Source of the DNA: Asaia bogorensis
Lineage (GTDB): Bacteria > Pseudomonadota > Alphaproteobacteria > Acetobacterales > Acetobacteraceae
Assembly (NCBI GenBank): GCA_945868845.1
Contig: CAMBMS010000006.1
Span: 83,272-147,271 of the forward strand
Reading direction: 5' to 3'
DNA: 64,000 nt
A program made the position numbers and the translations under genes. Below the pieces are notes generated by a model, which ran no database searches, had not been told where the DNA came from, and saw only the letters and a list, made by a program, of their open reading frames with translations. The number at the start of each line of letters is the position of its first letter. The stretch's first letter is position 1. Of the stretch, positions 1-8,694 are shown in pieces.

Positions 1-191
1 CGATCGCGATAACTGGATATGGCGAGGCGGCGGGCAGCGATACCGCGGAGCAATCGGCCGCCTTGTTACTGGCGTTGGCGCGCGCTCAGGCGGTCGCAGC
101 CGCCCTGACCACCGCCGGCGTGCCCGCCAATGCCCTGCGTATCGATGCCGAAGCCGCCGGTCGCGGCGCGGTCGCGCGTCTGGTAGAGTAG
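1..191 (+). CDS. OmpA-like domain protein, C-terminal end (partial)
   Basis: The 5' part lies outside the window. The visible 62 codons (reading from base 3) end in TAG at 189-191. They read as the last helix-strand unit of an OmpA/MotB-type peptidoglycan-binding fold: a G-Y-G-E-A turn, a helix rich in S-A-A-L-L-A-L-A-R-A-Q-A-V, then A-L-x-x-A-G-V-P-A-N-A-L and a closing strand with G-R-G. Such domains tether outer-membrane or periplasmic proteins to peptidoglycan. The 25-bp gap to the next gene suggests possible co-transcription, but the products are unrelated. The full architecture cannot be judged. Confidence 0.6.
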   Translation, partial: IAITGYGEAAGSDTAEQSAALLLALARAQAVAAALTTAGVPANALRIDAEAAGRGAVARLVE

Positions 192-216
192 CTGCCCCTT
201 AGCTGGAACCATCCCC

Positions 217-1440
217 ATGTCCAACGAATTTCATCGGATCCGCCGACTGCCGCCCTATGTGTTCGCGGAAGTGAACACCGCCAAGGCCCACGCGCGTACC
301 GCCGGGGAGGATATTATCGATCTCGGCATGGGAAATCCCGACAGCCCGACGCCGCCGCATATTGTCGCCAAGCTGGTGGAGGCGGTGCAGGACCCGCGCA
401 CGCATCGCTATTCGGTCAGCAAGGGAATTCCCGGGCTGCGGCGGGCGCTGGCGCGTTATTACGAGCGCCGGTTCAACGTGCTGCTGAACCCGGAGACTGA
501 GGTGATCGCCACCCTGGGCTCGAAGGAAGGGCTGGCCAATCTGGCGTCGGCCATCACCTCGCCGGGCGATACGATCCTGGTGCCGAACCCGTCCTACCCG
601 ATCCATCAGTTTGGCTTCATCATCGCCGGCGCCTCAGTGCGATCCATTCCCGCCACGCCGGACGAGGACATGCTGCGCGCGCTGGATCGCGCCGTGCGCC
701 ATTCGGTGCCGAAACCCACGGCGCTGATTGTTAACTTTCCGTCCAACCCGACCGCCTATCTAGCCGATCTGGATTTTTATCGGGAAATCGTCGCCTTTTG
801 CCGGCGCCATGAGATCTGGATCATGTCTGATCTTGCCTACGCCGAAATTTACTTTGGCGACAAAATTCCGCCCTCGATCCTAGAAATCCCAGGAGCGAAG
901 GATATCGCAGTGGAATTTACCTCCCTATCCAAGACTTACTCGATGCCGGGCTGGCGGATGGGGTTTGCCGCCGGCAATGCGTACCTGATCAATGCGCTGG
1001 CCCGAATCAAATCCTATTTGGATTATGGCGCCTTCACGCCCATTCAGGTCGCCGCCGCCACAGCGCTGAGCGGGCCGCAGGAATGCGTGCAGGAAATGCG
1101 CGATCTTTACCGCGAACGGCGTGACATCCTGATCAAGGGTCTTGCTAGTGCAGGATGGGATGTGCCCAGCCCGGAAGGGTCGATGTTCGCCTGGGCGCCG
1201 GTACCACCGAAATTTTCGCAACTAGGCAGCGTAGAATTTTCCAAACTCCTGCTGGCGCGCGCAAAAGTGGCGGTGGCGCCGGGTATCGGGTTTGGCGAGC
1301 ATGGCGAGGGCTATGTACGCATTGCCCTGGTGGAGAATAACCACCGGCTACGCCAAGCCATTCGTAACATCCGCATCTTCATGCAGAATGACAATGCCGG
1401 CCCGGCCGAGCCCGTGATGAGCGAGGCACATACGCAATGA
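217..1440 (+). CDS. alaC: Class I/II PLP aminotransferase (AlaC/AspC-like)
   Basis: A 407-residue fold-type I aminotransferase, the usual length. The N-terminal I-D-L-G-M-G-N-P-D-S-P, the substrate-site N-F-P-S-N-P-T-A and the PLP-binding SLSKTYSMPGWRMG (Schiff-base Lys about residue 239) are all present. It best matches the AlaC / LL-DAP-aminotransferase-like group, which makes alanine or related amino acids from pyruvate and glutamate. The stop overlaps the start of hom (ATGA at 1437-1440), indicating translational coupling with homoserine/threonine biosynthesis. Exact substrate is inferred; an aspartate or methionine-related transaminase is the alternative. Confidence 0.85.
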   Translation: MSNEFHRIRRLPPYVFAEVNTAKAHARTAGEDIIDLGMGNPDSPTPPHIVAKLVEAVQDPRTHRYSVSKGIPGLRRALARYYERRFNVLLNPETEVIATLGSKEGLANLASAITSPGDTILVPNPSYPIHQFGFIIAGASVRSIPATPDEDMLRALDRAVRHSVPKPTALIVNFPSNPTAYLADLDFYREIVAFCRRHEIWIMSDLAYAEIYFGDKIPPSILEIPGAKDIAVEFTSLSKTYSMPGWRMGFAAGNAYLINALARIKSYLDYGAFTPIQVAAATALSGPQECVQEMRDLYRERRDILIKGLASAGWDVPSPEGSMFAWAPVPPKFSQLGSVEFSKLLLARAKVAVAPGIGFGEHGEGYVRIALVENNHRLRQAIRNIRIFMQNDNAGPAEPVMSEAHTQ

Positions 1441-2729
1441 GTCGTCCGTTGTCTGTTGCCGTAGCCGGGCTGGGAACGGTCGGTGGGGGCGTGCTGAAGC
1501 TGCTGCGCGCTAATGCCGATATCATCGCCGCGCGCGCCGGCCGGCCGATTGCCGTGACCGCCGTCTCCGCGCGCGATCGCTCGCGTGACCGTGGTTTTTC
1601 GATCGGTGGGATGCGCTGGTACGAAGACCCCGTCGCGCTCGCCGCCGATCCCGGTGTGGATGTGATCGTGGAAGTGATGGGCGGCTCCGAAGGCCCGGCC
1701 CGTGCGTTGGTGGAAGCGGCGCTTTCCGCCGGCAAGCCGGTAGTGACGGCGAACAAGGCATTGCTCGCCGTGCACGGCGCGGAACTGGCTGCGCTGGCGG
1801 AGGTCAAAAACGTACCGCTGGCGTTCGAGGCTGCGGTAGCGGGTGGTATTCCGGCCATCAAGGCGCTACGCGAAGGGCTAGCTGCTAATCATATTTTTCG
1901 GATTGCCGGCATCCTGAACGGTACCTGCAATTATATCCTCACCGTGATGCGCGAACGCGGGCGAGAATTTTCCGACGTTCTGGCGGATGCGCAGAAGCTT
2001 GGCTACGCCGAGGCTGACCCCAGCTTCGATGTCGATGGTATTGATGCGGCGCATAAGCTGTCCATCCTCGCGGCACTCGCCTTTGGCCGGCCCGTGGCGT
2101 TCAAGGATGTGTATGTAGAAGGCATTCGCGCTGTCTCGGCACTAGACATCGCCTTCGCCAACGAACTCGGCTACCGCATTAAGTTACTGGGTATCGCGCG
2201 ACAGACGAAAGCGGGGATCGAGGCGCGAGTGCATCCTTGCATGGTGCCGCAATCGGCGCCGATCGCCCGCGTCGATGGCGTGTTCAACGCTGTGGTGGCT
2301 GAGGGTGATTTCGTCGGTCGGATCATGCTGGAAGGCCGCGGCGCCGGCGAAGGCCCCACCGCGTCAGCCCTTGTTGCGGACCTGATCGATATCGCACGCG
2401 GCCGCAATGCGCCCGTCTGGGGCGCGGCGTCGGGAGCGTTGTCCCATGCACCCTCCGTCCCGATGGATGCGCATCACGGCTGTTATTATTTACGCCTGAT
2501 GGTGGTGGATCGACCCGGCGTGATCGCCGATGTAACGGCGGTGCTGCGCGATCTCGGCATTTCTCTGGAATCGATGCTGCAACGCGGCCGCAGTCCGGGC
2601 GAAGCAGTGCCGGTGGTGCTGGTGACGCATGAAACTGGCGAGGCAGCGATGCGCGAGGCCCTTTCGCGGATCGCCACGCTCGGCGCCGTCATGGAAGCGC
2701 CGACCATGATCCGTATCGAGCCCGCCTGA
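1437..2729 (+). CDS. hom: Homoserine dehydrogenase
   Basis: A 430-residue enzyme that reduces aspartate semialdehyde to homoserine, the branch point to threonine and methionine. The N-terminal Rossmann motif is G-L-G-T-V-G-G-G. The central catalytic domain carries N-G-T-C-N-Y-I-L and the A-E-A-D-P-S-F-D-V-D-G-x-D-A-x-H-K-L signature. A C-terminal ACT domain starts near residue 350 (Y-Y-L-R-L-M-V-V-D-R-P-G-V), the usual site of threonine feedback. It overlaps the aminotransferase by 4 nt and is 17 nt from glpX, so the genes probably share a transcript. Confidence 0.95.
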   Translation: MSRPLSVAVAGLGTVGGGVLKLLRANADIIAARAGRPIAVTAVSARDRSRDRGFSIGGMRWYEDPVALAADPGVDVIVEVMGGSEGPARALVEAALSAGKPVVTANKALLAVHGAELAALAEVKNVPLAFEAAVAGGIPAIKALREGLAANHIFRIAGILNGTCNYILTVMRERGREFSDVLADAQKLGYAEADPSFDVDGIDAAHKLSILAALAFGRPVAFKDVYVEGIRAVSALDIAFANELGYRIKLLGIARQTKAGIEARVHPCMVPQSAPIARVDGVFNAVVAEGDFVGRIMLEGRGAGEGPTASALVADLIDIARGRNAPVWGAASGALSHAPSVPMDAHHGCYYLRLMVVDRPGVIADVTAVLRDLGISLESMLQRGRSPGEAVPVVLVTHETGEAAMREALSRIATLGAVMEAPTMIRIEPA

Positions 2730-2746
2730 TCGGTGAGGAGGCAAGC

Positions 2747-3739
2747 ATGACAACGACCCCAAGGCCCGGCGATGTAACGGACAGAAATCTAGCGCTGGAA
2801 CTGGTCCGTGTGACGGAAGCCGCGGCGCTTGCCGCGTCCAAATGGATCGGGCGCGGCAGGAAGAACGAGGCCGATGGCGCCGCGGTGGAAGCCATGCGCA
2901 AGGCGTTCGACACTGTCGCCATCAATGGCACGGTCAAGATCGGCGAGGGCGAAATGGACGAGGCGCCGATGCTCTATATCGGCGAGAAAGTCGGCTGCGG
3001 CGGCCCGGCGATGGATATCGCCGTCGATCCGCTGGAAGGCACAACAATCACCGCCAAGGGCGGGCCGAACGCGCTGGCCACGGTCGCGTTGGCGGAGCAG
3101 GGCGGGTTTCTGCACGCGCCGGACATCTACATGGACAAGCTGGCCGTCGGTGGTGGCTTGCCCGATGGCGTGATCGATCTGGATTGGTCGGTGACCGAAA
3201 ATCTGCGCAGCGTGGCGCGGGCAAAGGAGCGCGATGTCGCCGACCTGATCGTCTGCATCTTGGAGCGTGACCGGCATCAAAAATTAATCGCCGAATGCCG
3301 CGATGCTGGGGCGCGCATCATGCTGATCGGTGATGGCGACGTCGCTGGCGTGATTGCTACCGCGATGCCCGATTCGGGAGTAGATATCTATATGGGCTCG
3401 GGCGGCGCGCCGGAGGGCGTACTGGCGGCGGCGGCGCTCCGCTGCATTGGCGGGCAGATGCAGGGACGGCTGCTGTACGAAAACGAGGAGCAGATCCTGC
3501 GTGCTCGCGACATGGGTGTGCGGGACCCGAATCGCAAATACAACATCCTGGATATGGCCAAGGGCGACGTGATGTTTGCCGCTACCGGCGTGACGGACGG
3601 GCCGATGCTGCGTGGCGTGCGCCGCTTCGGCAATGGCGCTATTACCCATTCTGTGGTGATGCGCAGCAAATCCGGCACCGTGCGCTATATCGAGGCACAT
3701 CATAATTTCGCGACGAAGACCTGGTCGCCTTCGACGTAA
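2747..3739 (+). CDS. glpX: Class II fructose-1,6-bisphosphatase
   Basis: A 330-residue GlpX-type enzyme converting fructose-1,6-bisphosphate to fructose-6-phosphate for gluconeogenesis (and, in some relatives, sedoheptulose bisphosphate). Metal and phosphate motifs are visible: G-E-G-E-M-D-E-A-P-M near residue 65, D-P-L-E-G-T near 95, and G-S-G-G-A-P-E-G in the second half. A GTGAGGAGGCAAGC leader provides a strong Shine-Dalgarno before the ATG at 2747. The stop TAA at 3737-3739 shares its final A with an ATG that opens a three-codon reading frame leading into recJ. Confidence 0.95.
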   Translation: MTTTPRPGDVTDRNLALELVRVTEAAALAASKWIGRGRKNEADGAAVEAMRKAFDTVAINGTVKIGEGEMDEAPMLYIGEKVGCGGPAMDIAVDPLEGTTITAKGGPNALATVALAEQGGFLHAPDIYMDKLAVGGGLPDGVIDLDWSVTENLRSVARAKERDVADLIVCILERDRHQKLIAECRDAGARIMLIGDGDVAGVIATAMPDSGVDIYMGSGGAPEGVLAAAALRCIGGQMQGRLLYENEEQILRARDMGVRDPNRKYNILDMAKGDVMFAATGVTDGPMLRGVRRFGNGAITHSVVMRSKSGTVRYIEAHHNFATKTWSPST

Positions 3740-3746
3740 TGACCCC

Positions 3747-5519
3747 GTGAGTGGCACGGTCCTCGGCGTTGAACGCAGCCTGAACGGGCGACGCTGGGTA
3801 TGGCGGCTTGGCGAGGATCGCGTCGGGCTGGGGATTGCGCAACGGCTGGGCGTGCCGGAAATCGTTGGCCGGTTGCTGGCGGCACGCGGGGTGGATATCA
3901 ACGGTGCGGCGCATTTTCTCGATCCCACCCTGCGCGCTTCGTTGCCCGATCCTTCGGCGTTGATAGACATGGATGCCGCCGCCGCGCGCATCGCGGATGC
4001 CGTGCAGCGGGGCGAAACCATCGCGGTGTTCGGCGATTACGATGTCGATGGGGCATGTTCTGGCGCGCTGATCTTCTCCCTGCTGCGCGAACTGGGCGCG
4101 CCCGTGCTGCATTACGTGCCCGACCGCATGACGGAGGGCTATGGCCCCAACGCGCCGGCCCTGCGAGCGCTGGCGCAACGGGGAGCGAGCCTGGTAATCT
4201 GCGTCGATTGCGGTACGGCGGCGGCGGATGTTTTTGCCACGGTCAGCGGCTCGCTGGATATCGTGGTACTGGATCACCATAAGGCCGATGGGCTGGCACC
4301 AGCGATCGTCGCCACGGTCAATCCGAACCGGTTGGACGATGCGTCGGGCATGGGATCGTTATGCGCGGCCGCGATCGCGTTTCTGACCGCGGTAGCGCTG
4401 GTGCGCGAATTGCGCCGGCGAGGGGTTTTCGCTGGCAGTGTGGAGCCAGATTTACTTTCGCTACTGGATCTGGTGGCACTGGCGACGGTCTGCGATGTGA
4501 TGCCGTTGATCGGGTTGAACCGCGCCTTGGTCAGCCAGGGTATAAAAGTAATGGCGCGACGGGCTCGGCCGGGGATCGCGGCCCTGATCGATGTGGCGCT
4601 GGTGAAGGATAGGCCGAGCGCGTTCACCCTGGGGTTTACGTTGGGCCCGCGCATCAACGCCGCCGGGCGTATCAGCGAAGCCGATCTGGGGCTTCGGCTG
4701 CTGGTGACGCAGGACACGGTGGAAGCACGCAGCCTAGCCGGCACCTTGGACGCGGTGAACCGCCAACGCCAGGAGGTGGAAGCCAGCATGCTGGAAGCCG
4801 CCATGCGCGCGGCGGAGGCACAGGCAGCGGCTGGTCAGCCAGTGCTGATGGTCAGCGGCGCGCAATGGCATCCGGGCGTCGTCGGGATCGTCGCCGGGCG
4901 CATCAAGGAACGCTTCAACCGCCCGGCCTGCGTGGCGGCGCTGGCGGATGGGATGGCGAAAGGATCGGGGCGCTCCGTGCTCGGTCTCGATCTGGGGGCG
5001 GCGGTCATCGCGGCGCGGCAGAACGGTCTCCTAACCACGGGGGGCGGGCATGCAATGGCGGCCGGATTTTCCCTGCCGGCGGCGCGGTGGGAGGATTTTC
5101 AGGCCTTCCTGAATGCGCGTCTGGCGGCCGCCGCACATCTGCCGGCGGCGGCGAATCTGGCCGTGGAAGCGAGCCTTTCCGTGCCCGGCGCGAGCCTGGA
5201 CCTAGCACAGCAGATCAGCCGGCTGGCCCCGTTTGGCAATGGCAATGAGGAACCGACTTTCGTCCTGCAGCGCGCGCGCGTACTGCGTGCCGACCGGGTC
5301 GGGCGCGATGGCGCCACCATTCGCGCAATCATCGAAGGCGAAGGCGGAGGAGTTAGGTTAAAGGCGATGCTGTTTCGCGCCCGGGAAGGCGCGCTGGCGG
5401 ATGCGCTGCTGGGCCGCGGCGGCGCTCCGCTGCACCTGACGGGGCATCTGCGCGCCGAGGAATGGAATGGCACAACGAGCGTTGGATTCATTATATCGGA
5501 CGCCGCCTCCGCGACTTAA
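3747..5519 (+). CDS. recJ: Single-stranded-DNA-specific exonuclease RecJ
   Basis: A 590-residue DHH-superfamily 5'-3' ssDNA exonuclease used in recombination and mismatch repair. DHH-domain motifs: F-G-D-Y-D-V-D-G near residue 95, C-V-D-C-G-T near 153 and V-L-D-H-H-K near 175. The DHHA1 part carries T-G-G-G-H-A-M-A-A-G-F near residue 435, followed by an OB-like C-terminal domain. The start is GTG at 3747; no Shine-Dalgarno precedes it. A mini reading frame (ATG ACC CCG TGA, 3739-3750) ends in a GTGA overlap with this start, suggesting termination-reinitiation from glpX. Confidence 0.93.
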   Translation: MSGTVLGVERSLNGRRWVWRLGEDRVGLGIAQRLGVPEIVGRLLAARGVDINGAAHFLDPTLRASLPDPSALIDMDAAAARIADAVQRGETIAVFGDYDVDGACSGALIFSLLRELGAPVLHYVPDRMTEGYGPNAPALRALAQRGASLVICVDCGTAAADVFATVSGSLDIVVLDHHKADGLAPAIVATVNPNRLDDASGMGSLCAAAIAFLTAVALVRELRRRGVFAGSVEPDLLSLLDLVALATVCDVMPLIGLNRALVSQGIKVMARRARPGIAALIDVALVKDRPSAFTLGFTLGPRINAAGRISEADLGLRLLVTQDTVEARSLAGTLDAVNRQRQEVEASMLEAAMRAAEAQAAAGQPVLMVSGAQWHPGVVGIVAGRIKERFNRPACVAALADGMAKGSGRSVLGLDLGAAVIAARQNGLLTTGGGHAMAAGFSLPAARWEDFQAFLNARLAAAAHLPAAANLAVEASLSVPGASLDLAQQISRLAPFGNGNEEPTFVLQRARVLRADRVGRDGATIRAIIEGEGGGVRLKAMLFRAREGALADALLGRGGAPLHLTGHLRAEEWNGTTSVGFIISDAASAT

Positions 5520-5572
5520 CCCGAGTGGCTTGACCCTGGCTTGTGGCTCCGCTACGCAGCGCCCTCCTCTAT

Positions 5573-5648
5573 GTCCCGTTCGTCTAGAGGCCTAGGACAC
5601 CGCCCTTTCACGGCGGTAACAGGGGTTCGAATCCCCTACGGGACGCCA
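5573..5648 (+). tRNA. tRNA-Glu (anticodon TTC)
   Basis: A complete cloverleaf. The acceptor stem GTCCCGT (5573-5579) pairs with ACGGGAC (5638-5644), followed by discriminator G and an encoded CCA (5646-5648). The anticodon stem is CCGCC/GGCGG with loop C-T-T-T-C-A-C, giving anticodon UUC for glutamate. The T-arm contains GGTTCGAATCC. The roughly 1 kb downstream contains only decayed sequence, consistent with this tRNA 3' end having been an insertion hotspot, although I see no duplicated 3' end (att) in the window. Confidence 0.97.
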
Positions 5649-6404
5649 CTAAAATCAATAGATCAGTCAGTGGCGGCAGATCAAAGCCGCTCTGCCAAGC
5701 ACCTTACCGAGTATACGGTTCCTCAACATCAACCCATGTGGCGGTACCGTAGGGCATGGCGTTCATCAACCGGGGTAGGGACTGCCGATCACGCCGTCGC
5801 CGACCCCTTCATCGCTAGCAACACTGCCCGCAGCAGCGCCTGCTGCGTCTGGATTGAGCCGATGTCTGGCCCACCATATTCAAGCCTGTGGGTATCGACC
5901 CAGATATGGACGCATATCGAAGTTATGATCCTTAGGCGGAGCACGGTCCAACCGTGCCGCGCGCCGCCTGTGGCCGCTGCAATCTCTCGATTCTTGCGCC
6001 GAGCCGATCCCGCCGGGTGTCAATGGCCCCGCAAAGTCCACCATTTTGGTGCCGCAAAACTGGCCACTGCATTCGATGAAGCGCGATGCCTGTTAAAGCT
6101 GGGAGAGCATCCGCGCTCACTGACCAACCACATATATGAAGCCCAGTGTGGCGAACCCACAGGCGCTTGGCCCCAGGAGTATAATTATTTTCTGCTCGAC
6201 ATTGGACAAAAATATTCAGTCGCTCTGGGCGAGCACGCTCACCAAGATGCGGTATGTGGACTGGGAGGACGCCATTCCGTAGTTGTTTTTCCTTCAATGA
6301 CTATGAGATGAGTTTGAATTTCATCCACCGCGCGCAATATGTCGGTGACCTTACCATCGAACGTCGCCAGCGTGTTGGAGAAGGCATTGCCAGTGGCATT
6401 TGAT
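5649..6404. other. Gene-poor decayed stretch after tRNA-Glu
   Basis: About 750 bp without a supportable gene. A plus-strand frame running through the tRNA (from 5541) is open by chance and shows no recognisable domain. On the minus strand, short patches read like degraded protein, for example V-H-I-W-V-D-T-H-R-L-E-Y-G-G around 5920-5870, but stops and frame changes intervene. This is probably a gene graveyard continuous with the remnant at 6405-6583. Confidence 0.4.
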
Positions 6405-6583
6405 CTATCCGATGTTGAAATAGATAAAGCTCATCGTGAGAATGTGATAGGCGAAAAAGGCGAGCTGATATTTTTCGTGCGTGTCTTTCGTCTCAAATGT
6501 GTCCCATAGAAACCTGACATATTTTTCTCCTTCGGCGTCTTGAAGGAGAGTAGAAGATAGTCGGTGAGTTCAGCGGCAGGCAT
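6405..6583 (-). pseudogene. Decayed gene fragment, unidentified family
   Basis: On the minus strand an ATG at 6583 opens M-P-A-A-E-L-T-D-Y-L-L. After one frameshift near 6545 the coding sense continues as D-A-E-G-E-K-Y-V-R-F-L-W-D-T-F-E-T-K, then K-Y-Q-L-A-F-F-A-Y-H-I-L, ending S-F-I-Y-F-N-I-G before a TAG at 6405-6407. The amino-acid composition (aromatic, charged, no low complexity) looks genuinely protein-like and unlike the GC-driven frames around it. I cannot name the family. Further matching patches may lie downstream in other frames. Confidence 0.35.
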
Positions 6584-6683
6584 TGTCCAGAAAAATCTGC
6601 CTTTGACCGCTGGCAGGCTATTAGGTGTTTAGTTCCAGCGCTGGTATCCAACCCACGGATCCAACCGGTGCAAGGGAATCGTT

Positions 6684-7676
6684 ATGCGCGTTGTTGCCTT
6701 GGAAGAGCATTTCACAGCCCCCGACATTGTCGGCCACATCAATCGCGATGTGGTCCGCCGGCGCGGATTTCGGCCACGGCGGATCGCGCCCGGCGCGGTG
6801 AACCCGATGGAACTGGCACCGGAGATCGGGGAGCGCCGGTTGGCGTCGATGGATGCGTCGGGGATTACCGTGCAGATACTGTCCAATACCGGGCCAGGGC
6901 CGGATCTGGTGCCGGGCTCGGACGGCGTGGGGATGGCGCAGGAGTTGAATGACCATCTGGCAGCAGCCTGCGCGCGCCGTCCGGACCGGTTTGCCGGATT
7001 TTCCGTGCTGCCCATGCTGAGCCCTGATGCGTGCGCGGCCGAGTTGACGCGATCGGTGAAGGAGCTGGGTTTTCTCGGGGCGCTGATCAACGGCACGACG
7101 GATGGAAAATTTCTCGATGACCCCTGCTATGACGGGTTACTGGCGCAGGCGGTGGCGCTAGATGTGCCGATCTATATCCATCCGCATCTGGCGCCGGCCG
7201 CGGTGCGGGATGCATATTATGCCAATCTCGATGCCGGCGCGGGACGCGTGCTTGAGGCCGCCGGTTGGGGTTGGCATTCAGAGACGGCAATCCATGTGCT
7301 GCGCCTGGTGCTAGCGGGGACATTGGACCGGCATCCGAAACTGCGCCTGATTATCGGCCATATGGGCGAGATGCTGCCGATGATGATGGCGCGCGCCGAT
7401 GAGGTATTCGCCAATGACATCGAGCATCTGCAACGCCCGATCACGCGTGCGATCCTGGACCAGGTGTGGCTGACCACCAGCGGGATTTTCAGCGAGCCGC
7501 CATTCCTGGCCGCGTTGCTGACCTTCGGGATCGACCGAATCATGTTCTCGGTCGATTATCCGTATGCGCCGAATACGAAGGGGCGGGCGTTTCTGGATCG
7601 CATCGCGCTAGCGCCAGGGGACAGGATGAAGCTGTCGCACGGCAATGCGGATGCGCTGTTAAAATTACCGGCGTGA
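6684..7676 (+). CDS. Amidohydrolase-2 family protein (ACMSD / gamma-resorcylate decarboxylase-like)
   Basis: A 330-residue TIM-barrel amidohydrolase of the group that contains 2-amino-3-carboxymuconate semialdehyde decarboxylase and hydroxybenzoate decarboxylases. Landmarks: N-terminal A-L-E-E-H-F (metal-site region), Y-I-H-P-H near residue 170, I-I-G-H-M-G-E near 227 and F-S-V-D-Y-P-Y near 290 carrying the conserved catalytic Asp. These enzymes typically decarboxylate aromatic or unsaturated acids using a divalent metal. It heads a cluster with two SDRs, a cyclase-family hydrolase, a carboxyltransferase and a transporter, which suggests catabolism of an aromatic or cyclic compound; the substrate is unknown. 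Confidence 0.8.
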   Translation: MRVVALEEHFTAPDIVGHINRDVVRRRGFRPRRIAPGAVNPMELAPEIGERRLASMDASGITVQILSNTGPGPDLVPGSDGVGMAQELNDHLAAACARRPDRFAGFSVLPMLSPDACAAELTRSVKELGFLGALINGTTDGKFLDDPCYDGLLAQAVALDVPIYIHPHLAPAAVRDAYYANLDAGAGRVLEAAGWGWHSETAIHVLRLVLAGTLDRHPKLRLIIGHMGEMLPMMMARADEVFANDIEHLQRPITRAILDQVWLTTSGIFSEPPFLAALLTFGIDRIMFSVDYPYAPNTKGRAFLDRIALAPGDRMKLSHGNADALLKLPA

Positions 7677-7861
7677 GGCTACCGCGCTGGCAGACCTTCG
7701 CACGCGAGGCGATTTCCGACAACCAGCGCCTTTAACTTACCCGCCGCTGCTCCGCGCGATATCGACGCCATGTCGTAATTGGTTTAGGCGATCAGGTGGT
7801 TAGGCCATAAGTAGTGCAGCGTCGCGTCGATAATGTCGGCAACAGCCTGTTGGTGGAAAAT

Positions 7862-8665
7862 TTAATTCGCGGTCATGCCGCCATCGATCACCAATTCGGC
7901 GCCCGTCATCCACGATGCTTCATCGGAAGCGAGGAACAGGCAGCCATTGGCGATGTCAATCGGTTTTCCGAAGCGGCCCATCGGGGTGGCGTCCATGCGC
8001 GCCTTGCCCGATTCGTTGCCGAGCAGGCCGGGGCGCGCCATTGGGGTGTCAACGAAGCCGGGATGGACGGAGTTTACCCGCACCTGGTCTTTCGCATATT
8101 GGATAGCGGCAGATTTAGAGAAAATGCGCACAGCGCCCTTCGACGCGTGGTAGGCGGCGTTGGCAAAAGAACCAATGATGCCGCAGATAGAAGAGATATT
8201 GATGATCGAACCGCCGCCGGCGCGTTGCATTGCGGGGATCACCGCCTTGGTGCCGAGGAAGACACCGGTGGCGTTCACTTCCATGATGCGGTTCCAGTTT
8301 TCAAGGGTCTGATCGAGCAGCATGGCGCCGGCAGTGGGGCCGCCCGATTGCACGACCATGCCCGGCGGGCGGCCGGAAATGCCGGCGATATTACCAAGGA
8401 TATTTATTTTTCCGTATTTTTTCTCCGTCGCAGCGGCGCGGGTGTTCCACTGATCCTCGCTAGTGACGTCGTGATGGAAATATTCGGCGATACCGCCCGC
8501 ATCGGTGATTTCGCGAGCGACCGCATGGCCGAGCTCGTCCTGAACATCGCAGAGTATGATTGTGGCGCCGTGGGTGGCGAAAAGCCGGGCTGTCTCCGCG
8601 CCGATACCTGACGCTCCGCCAGTTATGATGGCAACTTTGCCTTGCAAACGCGGTCCGATGGTCAT
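7862..8665 (-). CDS. Short-chain dehydrogenase/reductase (SDR)
   Basis: A 267-residue classical SDR. Cofactor motif T-G-G-A-S-G-I-G near residue 20, D-V near 42 (Asp after strand 2, favouring NAD), N-I-A-G-I-S in place of NNAG, catalytic Ser in I-N-I-S-S and Y-H-A-S-K with intact Tyr and Lys. The ATG at 8665 is chosen because GGGGAG sits 6 nt upstream; a longer frame starting at 8680 lacks a ribosome site. Near residues 95-115 it carries a longer insert than usual before the active site. It lies 29 nt downstream of a second SDR on the same strand, probably one operon. Confidence 0.88.
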   Translation of the reverse strand: MTIGPRLQGKVAIITGGASGIGAETARLFATHGATIILCDVQDELGHAVAREITDAGGIAEYFHHDVTSEDQWNTRAAATEKKYGKINILGNIAGISGRPPGMVVQSGGPTAGAMLLDQTLENWNRIMEVNATGVFLGTKAVIPAMQRAGGGSIINISSICGIIGSFANAAYHASKGAVRIFSKSAAIQYAKDQVRVNSVHPGFVDTPMARPGLLGNESGKARMDATPMGRFGKPIDIANGCLFLASDEASWMTGAELVIDGGMTAN

Positions 8666-8694
8666 GATTTTTCTCCCCAAAAAATATTATCCAA

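Noticed and set aside
2747..3739. Other-frame long open frames inside glpX, recJ, ileS, pepP and similar genes
   Set aside because: High GC keeps several frames open; the genes named have conserved motifs in one frame only.
5541..6311. 256-codon plus-strand open frame through tRNA-Glu
   Set aside because: It overlaps a complete tRNA, has no domain, and composition is unlike the real genes.
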